A stretch of 7,891 nt of DNA from Candidatus Omnitrophota bacterium. Its GTDB lineage: Bacteria; Omnitrophota; Gorgyraeia; 2-02-FULL-51-18. Below, one piece after another: positions 1-5,407 of this stretch. The number at the start of each line of letters is the position of its first letter. Positions within the stretch are counted from its first letter, which is position 1. The notes beneath the pieces were generated by a model. The model saw only the letters and a list, made by a program, of their open reading frames with translations. It did no database searches and was not told the origin of the DNA. Both the position numbers and the translations under genes were made by a program. Where the stretch lies: positions 1-7,891 of the forward strand of contig JAHFFL010000048.1 of assembly GCA_023247955.1 (NCBI GenBank). The letters are read 5' to 3'.

Positions 1-444
1 AAGGTCGACGGGACGATGGCCGCGCTTACCCCGACCATATTTACGCTCGAAAGAAAAAGCGATCATACGCTTGAAATTTACAAGGAAGGTTATCGCACAA
101 AGACCGTGTTGTTGCGTCGGGCGCTCAACGGCATGACGGCCGGAAATATTCTTCTCGGCGGGATTATCGGGACAGGCATCGATGCGATGAACGGTTCGAT
201 GTACAAGATCGTGCCCGAACGAGTTGACGTAACTCTGGAAAAGGAAACTATCGCCGACGCAATGGAATCCGCGCCGCCGGGAGAAGACCGGCTTGAATCT
301 CCACCTGCCGTCATGATGCGTTCCGCGTCCGGCGGCAAGGGGAACGCCCAACAAAAACTCTACGCGCTCGACCAATTGCTTCGCGACAACAGGATTTCTC
401 AAGACGAATACGAGGCCCGGAAGTCTCAACTCCTGGGTGGTTAA
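1..444 (+). CDS. PEGA-like protein with C-terminal SHOCT domain (5' partial)
   Basis: The reading frame is open from base 1 and gives 147 residues to a TAA stop, so the gene is cut by the window edge; the ATG at 16 is probably internal because the sequence before it (KVDGT) already looks like part of the domain. Residues about 1-45 resemble a PEGA-type surface beta domain (V-D-G, then TPT, LERKSDHTLEI, then KEGY). A glycine-rich hydrophobic stretch follows (GNILLGGIIGTGIDA, about residues 47-61), then a beta-like MYKIVPERVDVTLE segment and a low-complexity linker. Residues about 116-147 match the SHOCT pattern: leucine-rich helix, LLRDNRIS turn, then DEYEARKSQLL. SHOCT is a short C-terminal module found on many otherwise unrelated bacterial proteins and is thought to mediate oligomerisation. 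Proteins of this design are often lipoproteins, but the N-terminus that would show a lipobox is not in the window. Function unknown. Confidence 0.75.
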   Translation, partial: KVDGTMAALTPTIFTLERKSDHTLEIYKEGYRTKTVLLRRALNGMTAGNILLGGIIGTGIDAMNGSMYKIVPERVDVTLEKETIADAMESAPPGEDRLESPPAVMMRSASGGKGNAQQKLYALDQLLRDNRISQDEYEARKSQLLGG

Positions 445-471
445 AAATTTTTCCATACCGCACACCATACC

Positions 472-489
472 CCGCAAACACCGCAAACA
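472..489 (+). repeat. Two tandem copies of a 9-bp unit
   Basis: CCGCAAACA occurs twice head to tail with no spacer (472-480 and 481-489). A looser relative (CCGCACACC, 458-466) lies just upstream. It is short, lies between genes, and directly precedes the AGGGTCAAGTCTC motif at 491-503. It may mark slippage or a scar of an insertion; no function can be assigned. Confidence 0.5.
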
Positions 490-510
490 TAGGGTCAAGT
501 CTCTAATTAA

Positions 511-621
511 CTAATACTCCTCTGTCAGCTCTGATGATGTTTGTCGTCGGTCGCTTCGTTTACCAGGAGTCACACCCATTTCAAGGCCTTTAAGAATCCT
601 AGGCTCTGAATACTGCCATTG
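511..621 (-). pseudogene. Possible 3' remnant of a transposase-like gene
   Basis: On the minus strand the frame is open for 36 codons between a TGA (622-624) and a TAG (511-513). Its translation runs QWQYSEPRILKGLEMGV and ends with a basic, then polar tail (TPGKRSDRRQTSSELTEEY). No start codon with a ribosome site is seen upstream, so it would be a fragment. About 8 bases after the stop, on the same strand, comes GAGACTTGACCCT (503-491). From memory, a stop codon followed closely by a GACTTGACCCT- or GACCTGACCCC-like end is typical of REP-associated (IS200-like, Y1) transposase elements. That resemblance is recalled, not tested. It could equally be chance open frame in a short gap. Confidence 0.22.
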
Positions 622-653
622 TCAAGGTAGTTCAGGGCTTATTTTTGATTAAA

Positions 654-699
654 TTAACATAGTCTTAGTTATTGAATTATACTAGTTATAAGGTATACT
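654..699 (+). promoter_or_regulatory. Overlapping sigma70-like promoters for the FecR-domain gene
   Basis: Two candidate promoters overlap in an AT-rich stretch. P1 is TTAACA (654-659), an 18-bp spacer and TATACT (678-683), expected to start near 690. P2 is TTGAAT (672-677), a 16-bp spacer and TATACT (694-699), expected to start near 706, only about 3 bases before the ATG at 709. The TATACT hexamer is thus directly repeated at a 16-bp pitch. No real Shine-Dalgarno sequence precedes the ATG; only AGG touches it. P2 would therefore give a leaderless mRNA and P1 a leader of about 19 nt. Confidence 0.55.
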
Positions 700-708
700 T
701 TAATTAGG

Positions 709-1905
709 ATGAAAAACATAGTGAAGGAAATCTCAAGAGTTGCGCTAATTCTGGCCTTCGGTTTATCGGTGGCGGCGGTCGGTTACGGTGAGGACTATTA
801 TTGTGAGGTCATGACCCTAAAGGGTACGGCTTACGTGGCCAGCGACGGCCAGGCGCAACGAGCTCTGAATCAAGGGGATTTGGTGAAGGTGGGGGACAAG
901 ATTGAAGTCTCCGAGGCCAGCCATGTGGACCTTGCATTTGATAAGGAATGGAACAACATCGCCCGCATCGGCGAGAAGTCCAAGATAGACATCAAGTCCG
1001 TATACCCCGGCGGTATCGGTCTCGCGGAAGGGGATATTTTCGCTAAACTGCACCACCTGCCCAGAGGCAGCACATTTGAAATTCAGACACCTACCGCGGT
1101 AGCAGCCGTGCGCGGCTCGGAGTACTGGACCGAGCACCGGGACGGCGCCACGACGGTGCTCAATTTTTCACCTTCGCCGGTGGAGGTATTCGCGATCAAC
1201 GATGCCGGCGATCTCATCGGGCGGACCATTGTTCAGCAGACTGAGAAAACGGAAATCCGGGCGATAAACGAACCCCCTACTCCTCCGGAAAAGATGAATG
1301 CGGAAGAATTGAGCCGCGCCACCGAGCACAGCGCGGGGATCGAGACATCGGTGAAAGAGGTTGTGAACGAAGGGCGCGTGGGGCGCATTCAGGACCTCGG
1401 ATCCGTCAATGAAACGCTCAAGCGCCAAGTGGAAGAAGCAAGGGCTGAGCGTAACGAAGCTAAAGAAAACAAGGCGGAAGGAAAAGATCGCGCTAAAGCC
1501 GCTGAAGCGGCAAAGGACGAAGCGAAGGATGCCGGGGTCAAAGAGAGTGATTCTCCTGCCAAGGACAATGCCCCTGTTGTAGACAGAGCCCCCGTCGTGG
1601 ATAAAGCCGAGGAACCCAAGGTCAAAGTGGGTGAGCCGAAGGTGAAGGTCGAAGAACCAAAAATAAAAGTGGAAGAACCCAAGATTAAAGTCGAAGAACC
1701 GAAGATCAAGGTGGAAGAACCAAAGATTAAGATCGAGGAGCCCAAGATAAAGGTCGAGGAACCGAAGATCAAGATTGAGGAACCCAAGATTAAAGTTGAA
1801 GAGCCAAAGGTTAGAATCGCGGAGCCCAAAGAGGACCGTCACGGGGGTGACAGAGACCGCGATCGTGAACCCAAAGAAAAAGACAGGGGCAAGGATAAAG
1901 ATTAA
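709..1905 (+). CDS. Exported FecR-domain protein with EEPKIKV repeat tail
   Basis: 398 residues. Residues 1-27 form a Sec signal peptide: basic start, hydrophobic core VALILAFGLSVAAVGYG, probable cleavage near G27. Residues about 35-150 form a FecR-type beta domain, with the usual elements in order: LKGTAYV, LNQGDLVKVGDKIEV, a LAEGDIFAKL segment, and FEIQTPTAVAAVRGSEYW (V134-R135-G136; this family usually has VRGT, here VRGS). Residues about 195-290 are rich in Glu, Lys, Ala and Arg and look like a long charged helix or coiled coil. Residues 301-370 are ten tandem 7-residue repeats of the type EEPKIKV, and 371-398 is a very charged end rich in DR and K. There is no transmembrane anti-sigma part and no sigma-factor gene beside it, so this is not a classical FecR regulator; FecR domains on exported proteins are common in envelope proteins of unknown role. 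The tail recalls the Pro/Glu/Lys periplasm-spanning linker of TonB, by analogy only. The start at 709 is chosen because it gives the signal peptide. It is followed by a beta-barrel gene with its own promoter. Confidence 0.85.
   Translation: MKNIVKEISRVALILAFGLSVAAVGYGEDYYCEVMTLKGTAYVASDGQAQRALNQGDLVKVGDKIEVSEASHVDLAFDKEWNNIARIGEKSKIDIKSVYPGGIGLAEGDIFAKLHHLPRGSTFEIQTPTAVAAVRGSEYWTEHRDGATTVLNFSPSPVEVFAINDAGDLIGRTIVQQTEKTEIRAINEPPTPPEKMNAEELSRATEHSAGIETSVKEVVNEGRVGRIQDLGSVNETLKRQVEEARAERNEAKENKAEGKDRAKAAEAAKDEAKDAGVKESDSPAKDNAPVVDRAPVVDKAEEPKVKVGEPKVKVEEPKIKVEEPKIKVEEPKIKVEEPKIKIEEPKIKVEEPKIKIEEPKIKVEEPKVRIAEPKEDRHGGDRDRDREPKEKDRGKDKD
1609..1818 (+). repeat. Ten in-frame 21-bp tandem repeats (EEPKIKV heptads)
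   Basis: Ten head-to-tail units of 21 bp encode EEPKVKV, GEPKVKV, three EEPKIKV, EEPKIKI, EEPKIKV, EEPKIKI, EEPKIKV and EEPKVRI; an eleventh degenerate AEPKEDR follows. The protein unit is nearly constant, but the codons differ between copies: Pro is ccc, ccg or cca; Ile is att, atc or ata; Val is gtc, gtg or gtt; Glu is gaa or gag. The array is therefore not the product of very recent slippage, and its amino-acid pattern appears to be kept by selection. Confidence 0.95.
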
Positions 1906-1919
1906 TTCGTTCGGCGTGT

Positions 1920-1948
1920 TTGATTTATAGCTAGTTCCGGTATATAAT
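1920..1948 (+). promoter_or_regulatory. Sigma70-like promoter for the beta-barrel gene
   Basis: TTGATT (1920-1925), a spacer of exactly 17 bp and a perfect TATAAT (1943-1948) lie in the 53-bp gap after the FecR-domain gene. Transcription should begin near 1955, leaving about 4 bases before the ATG at 1959. The bases before the ATG (CCCTCCCAGT) are pyrimidine-rich and hold no Shine-Dalgarno sequence, so a leaderless or near-leaderless mRNA is expected. Confidence 0.7.
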
Positions 1949-1958
1949 CCCTCCCAGT

Positions 1959-3074
1959 ATGAAAAATCCGTTTGGTCAGGTTTTATTCATTTCTTTCTCC
2001 CTTTTTCTTCCTCTGCTGTCGTCGCCGGCGAATGCTGCCGAGGGGTCGGGCACGAATTTGAGCGAGGAGCAGAAGCTTGAGAAGCGCCTTCTCTTTAACC
2101 AGTACGTGGAAGATGAGCTGGCCCGCAAGGAACGGGAGAAATATCAAAAGAAGGCGGCGGCTCAGCCCGAGCAAAAAGAAAAGCAGATGTGGATCAGCCG
2201 CATCACGTCTGCTTATGGCTACGACAGCAACGCCAATCTGGACTCAAGCCGCCGGGGGGATTTCTACCTTCAGGAAACCTTCGAGGGCGATTTTAAGATT
2301 GACCGCCCGGTGTTCAAGCCGCTGATCTGGCCGGGGAAAATCGGCATCGGTTGGAATTCGGAGCTCATCCACTACAACAGCTACGGGTCGCTGACCTCTC
2401 ATATTACGACGGTCAGCGCATACACGGAAGAAAAACTGAACGACAAGCTGACGCTGAAGCTCAATTATGATTTCAGCGTCGTGCGTTATCTCACGAACGA
2501 CCAGCTGGATTATGCCGGGCACAAATTCAAGCCGACGGTAACCTACCTTATTTCTCAGCATTTCAGTCATAGTGTCTACGCCTCGATCGGCGCCAAGAAT
2601 TTCAGGGACCGCAAGTCCTCGACGCCCAACAACCTGCTGACCGACGATAACCGGCGAGACTGGGACGCGGAGGCGGGCTACGGGCTGAAGTGGACACCGA
2701 GCCAGACGACATTTATCGGCGTGAACACGGGCGTCAAAATGAACCGGTCCAACGACGCGTTCAACGATTACAACGACTATGCCGGATATAAATTGGGTGG
2801 TTATATCTACCGAAAACTGGACGACCGATTCTCACTTGTCGCCTTTACCGGCTACGACCACAAAGATTATGACAGCCGCGCGTTTGTGAAGGTGCCGGGA
2901 GAGCTCGGGATCGAAAAAGACGATTTTTACTACGTGGGCGGCTATTTTTACTACGACATCAATCCACATTGGCAAGCCAATCTTTCCTACCTCTATAAAG
3001 AAAACATCTCAAGCGACGCTTCGCAGGATTACACGGGCTGGATACTCAGCTCCGGTCTGGCCCTTATTTTCTGA
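1959..3074 (+). CDS. Outer-membrane beta-barrel protein
   Basis: 371 residues. Residues 1-26 are a signal peptide (hydrophobic VLFISFSLFLPLL, cleavage site ANA/AE). Residues about 28-78 are a charged helical periplasmic segment (EEQKLEKRLLFNQYVEDELARK and on). From about residue 78 to the end the sequence alternates polar and hydrophobic/aromatic residues in roughly 14 strands separated by Asp/Asn/Ser-rich turns, starting with ITSAYGYDSNANLDSS and ending SSGLALIF. The terminal Phe with alternating hydrophobics is the usual signal for insertion by the BAM complex. The YDSNANL motif is shared by several barrel families (putative porin 2 and the barrel of surface-lipoprotein assembly modifiers, SLAM); there is no TPR domain, so SLAM itself is unlikely. 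Substrate unknown. ATG 1959 is the only start that keeps the signal peptide. The gene is next to the FecR-domain protein, suggesting a shared envelope role. Confidence 0.85.
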   Translation: MKNPFGQVLFISFSLFLPLLSSPANAAEGSGTNLSEEQKLEKRLLFNQYVEDELARKEREKYQKKAAAQPEQKEKQMWISRITSAYGYDSNANLDSSRRGDFYLQETFEGDFKIDRPVFKPLIWPGKIGIGWNSELIHYNSYGSLTSHITTVSAYTEEKLNDKLTLKLNYDFSVVRYLTNDQLDYAGHKFKPTVTYLISQHFSHSVYASIGAKNFRDRKSSTPNNLLTDDNRRDWDAEAGYGLKWTPSQTTFIGVNTGVKMNRSNDAFNDYNDYAGYKLGGYIYRKLDDRFSLVAFTGYDHKDYDSRAFVKVPGELGIEKDDFYYVGGYFYYDINPHWQANLSYLYKENISSDASQDYTGWILSSGLALIF

Positions 3075-3098
3075 AGCAGAACCTCTTAATTAAAGAAC

Positions 3099-3126
3099 TT
3101 TAAAATTATTTAAAATTTGTTAGAAT
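3099..3126 (+). promoter_or_regulatory. Extended -10 promoter of the hppA operon
   Basis: TTTAAA (3099-3104, a weak -35), a 16-bp spacer and TAGAAT (3121-3126) preceded directly by TGT (3118-3120), which matches the TGn extension of extended -10 promoters. Transcription should start near 3133, giving a leader of about 25 nt before the ATG at 3158. The upstream in-frame ATG at 3125 lies inside the -10 box and would not be transcribed from here. Confidence 0.5.
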
Positions 3127-3145
3127 GAAGGCCGTCATTCAACAA

Positions 3146-3152
3146 AGAGGAG
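3146..3152 (+). promoter_or_regulatory. Ribosome binding site that sets the hppA start
   Basis: AGAGGAG, a strong Shine-Dalgarno sequence, ends 5 bases before the ATG at 3158. The alternative in-frame ATG at 3125 has only TTTGTTAGA before it, with no such sequence. This decides in favour of 3158. Confidence 0.8.
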
Positions 3153-3157
3153 ACGCA

Positions 3158-5398
3158 ATGCACGCATTGACGCAATTTTCGCAAGGGGAGATTACCGCAC
3201 TGTGGGCGGTGCTCGGCACGGCCGTCCTGGGGCTTTTATACGCCGTGTTTTTGATGGCGCAGGTGCTGCGCGAAGATCAAGGCACCGACGAGATGCAGCG
3301 GATCAGCCGCTCGATAGGGCTCGGCGCCAACGCGTATCTTTTCAAACAGTTCAAAACCATTCTTTTTCTGATTCTCTTATTGACTGCGGCGTTGTATTTC
3401 ACGGCCGGGGTAAAATACATCGCGATAGGACGGGCCTGCGCGTTTCTGATGGGTTCGATCTTTTCGGCGACCGTGGGTTTTGTCGGGATGAACCTGGCGG
3501 TGCGTGGCAACGTGCGCGTCGCGGCGGCCGCGAACCGCAAAAGTTTCAGCCAGGCCCTGAAGATCGCCTACCGTACTGGAACGATCACGGGGATGCTGAC
3601 CGACGGGCTCGGGCTTTTCGGCGGGACCGTGATCTTCATGATTTACGGTGAGAAGGCCTATGAGGTGCTTCTGGGTTTCGGCTTCGGCGGGACGTTACTC
3701 GCGCTTTTCATGAGAGTCGGCGGCGGTATCTTCACGAAGGCGGCGGACGTCGGGGCGGACCTGGTCGGCAAGATTGAGAAAAATATTCCGGAAGATGACC
3801 CGCGCAACGCGGCCACGATCGCGGACAACGTCGGCGACAACGTCGGCGACTGTGCCGGTATGGCCGCCGATATTTTTGAATCGTACGAGGTGACGATCGT
3901 CTCGGCGATGATTTTGGGGTGGGCGTCGTACGGGCACAAGGGAGTGATTTTTCCGCTGCTGGTCCGCGCGATCGGCGTGATCGCTTCCATCATCGGGACC
4001 TACGCGGTGCGGACCAAAGAAGAAGTACGCGACGCAATGAAGGCGATCAACATCGGATTTATTCTATCAGCCGCTGTCTCGATCGTTGGGTTTGCTCTCG
4101 TGGGTTTTTATTATCTGCGTTTTCCAGAGTCGCAAGAGCCGCTTCCTCTATGTTTCACTCTGGGAATCCCCGGGCTTGATCTCCGGCCGGTATGGACGAC
4201 GCTTGTGGGAATTATCCTCGCGGTGACGATCAACCGGCTTACCGAATATTTTACGGATACCGGCAAACCGCCGGTGAAGTCGGTGTCTGAATCCTGCCAG
4301 ACGGGCCACGCGACGGCGATCATCACGGGTTTTGCGGTGGGGCTCGAGAGCACGGTGTGGGCGATACTCGTGATCGCGATCTCAATCATGGTCTCTGCCT
4401 TTATCTATCAGGGCGCGGGCCCGACGTTTATCGCGTACGGCGTCTCGATGGCGGGAATCGGGATGTTGACGCTAACGGGAAATAATATTTCCATGGACGT
4501 GTTCGGACCCGTCGCGGACAACGCGAATGGCATCGGGGAGATGGCGCATCTTCCGAAAGAAGCCCGGCAGATTCTCGCGGATTTGGACGCCGTCGGAAAT
4601 ACGACCAAAGCAATTACGAAGGGAATCGCGATTGCTTCGGCCGTCATCGCGGCGATCTCGCTCTTCAATGCCTACATCACGAACATCAGCACGATCACGA
4701 AGCTTACTTACGAGCAGGTCGCGGCCACGCTTTCGGTGTCGAACCATAGCGTGTTTGTCGGGCTTCTTATCGGCGGCGCGATCCCGTTTCTTTTTAGCTC
4801 GCTCACGATCAAGGCGGTCGGGCGGGCCGCCTTCCTGATCGTCAAGGAAGTCAGGGAGCAGCTCAAGGACAAGGAAATTTGGGAAGGAAAAAAACTTCCG
4901 GATTACGCGCGCGTCGTCTCGATTTGCACGGCCGCCGCTCAAAAAGAACTTATTCGCCCGGGACTTTTGGCGATCTTGGCGCCGCTGCTTGTGGGGCTTC
5001 TTTTGAAAAAAGAGGCGCTCGGCGGATTTCTGGCCGGCATGATTTTGTCGGGACAGCTTCTGGCCGTGTTTATGGCCAACGCCGGTGGCGCCTGGGACAA
5101 CGCCAAAAAACTCATCGAGGATGGCGTTTTTGGGGGCAAAGGATCGGACGCCCACAAGGCCTCGGTTACCGGCGACACCGTCGGAGATCCGCTGAAGGAT
5201 ACGGCGGGACCCGCGCTCAATCCTCTGATTAAGGTCATGAACATGGTATCGCTCTTGGCCATTCCGCTCGTCGTGCGTTATGAAAACTCACCAACGGTTT
5301 CCTGGATGGCGGCGGCGGTCGCGATAGCCCTCGTGCTGGTTGTCATTCACAAGCCAAAACCCAGCAAGGAAGAGCTCGAAATCATCCAGAAAGCCTAA
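3158..5398 (+). CDS. hppA: K+-independent H+-translocating membrane pyrophosphatase
   Basis: 746 residues from ATG 3158 (an in-frame ATG at 3125 would add 11 residues but lacks a ribosome site). The enzyme splits cytoplasmic PPi and pumps ions out across the inner membrane. All catalytic signatures are present: DVGADLVGKIE (D197-E207, the D-x7-K-x-E motif), IPEDDPRN (210-217), DNVGDNVGD (223-231), GNNISMD followed by FGPVADNANGIGEM, and GDTVGDPLKDTAGP (672 onward). Size and many hydrophobic segments fit the 16-helix family. The motif GNTTKAITKG places Lys at 484 and Thr at 487; in known members this K/T pair replaces the Ala (and Gly) of K+-dependent enzymes and marks the K+-independent, proton-pumping class, so a Na+ pump is unlikely. 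One oddity: near the N-terminus the usual EGA-AYL motif reads LGANAYL (L55). First gene of an operon with the DedA, TolC and RND genes. Confidence 0.97.
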   Translation: MHALTQFSQGEITALWAVLGTAVLGLLYAVFLMAQVLREDQGTDEMQRISRSIGLGANAYLFKQFKTILFLILLLTAALYFTAGVKYIAIGRACAFLMGSIFSATVGFVGMNLAVRGNVRVAAAANRKSFSQALKIAYRTGTITGMLTDGLGLFGGTVIFMIYGEKAYEVLLGFGFGGTLLALFMRVGGGIFTKAADVGADLVGKIEKNIPEDDPRNAATIADNVGDNVGDCAGMAADIFESYEVTIVSAMILGWASYGHKGVIFPLLVRAIGVIASIIGTYAVRTKEEVRDAMKAINIGFILSAAVSIVGFALVGFYYLRFPESQEPLPLCFTLGIPGLDLRPVWTTLVGIILAVTINRLTEYFTDTGKPPVKSVSESCQTGHATAIITGFAVGLESTVWAILVIAISIMVSAFIYQGAGPTFIAYGVSMAGIGMLTLTGNNISMDVFGPVADNANGIGEMAHLPKEARQILADLDAVGNTTKAITKGIAIASAVIAAISLFNAYITNISTITKLTYEQVAATLSVSNHSVFVGLLIGGAIPFLFSSLTIKAVGRAAFLIVKEVREQLKDKEIWEGKKLPDYARVVSICTAAAQKELIRPGLLAILAPLLVGLLLKKEALGGFLAGMILSGQLLAVFMANAGGAWDNAKKLIEDGVFGGKGSDAHKASVTGDTVGDPLKDTAGPALNPLIKVMNMVSLLAIPLVVRYENSPTVSWMAAAVAIALVLVVIHKPKPSKEELEIIQKA

Positions 5399-5402
5399 GG
5401 TG
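5396..5402 (+). promoter_or_regulatory. Ribosome binding site of the DedA gene, overlapping the hppA stop
   Basis: TAAGGTG contains the hppA stop codon and an AAGGTG Shine-Dalgarno-like core. It ends 5 bases before the GTG start at 5408, which suggests translational coupling to hppA. Confidence 0.6.
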
Positions 5403-5407
5403 CTCGG

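Noticed and set aside
443..452. AAAAATTTTT after the first gene as a terminator
   Set aside because: The palindrome is only A and T with no GC stem or loop, so it would not form a stable hairpin.
1609..1818. CRISPR-like regular repeats
   Set aside because: The 21-bp units are contiguous with no spacers, vary at third codon positions and stay in frame in a protein gene.
1168..1842. Long minus-strand open frame opposite the FecR-domain gene
   Set aside because: It is the mirror of the repeat and charged-helix coding region; its translation is a low-complexity string of Leu/Phe/Asp-type repeats with no domain, and the + strand frame has a signal peptide and a FecR domain.
3083..3118. AT-rich stretch after the barrel gene as a terminator
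   Set aside because: It holds TTAATTAA but no GC-bearing stem or clean T-tract; it is better explained as the hppA promoter region.
3826..3850. Direct repeat of ACAACGTCGGCG
   Set aside because: It encodes the conserved DNVGDNVGD catalytic motif of the pyrophosphatase and is explained by the protein.
4472..5155. 227-residue minus-strand open frame inside hppA
   Set aside because: It is Arg/Lys/Asp-rich, as expected for the antisense of a GC-rich membrane-protein gene, and conflicts with fully conserved hppA motifs.
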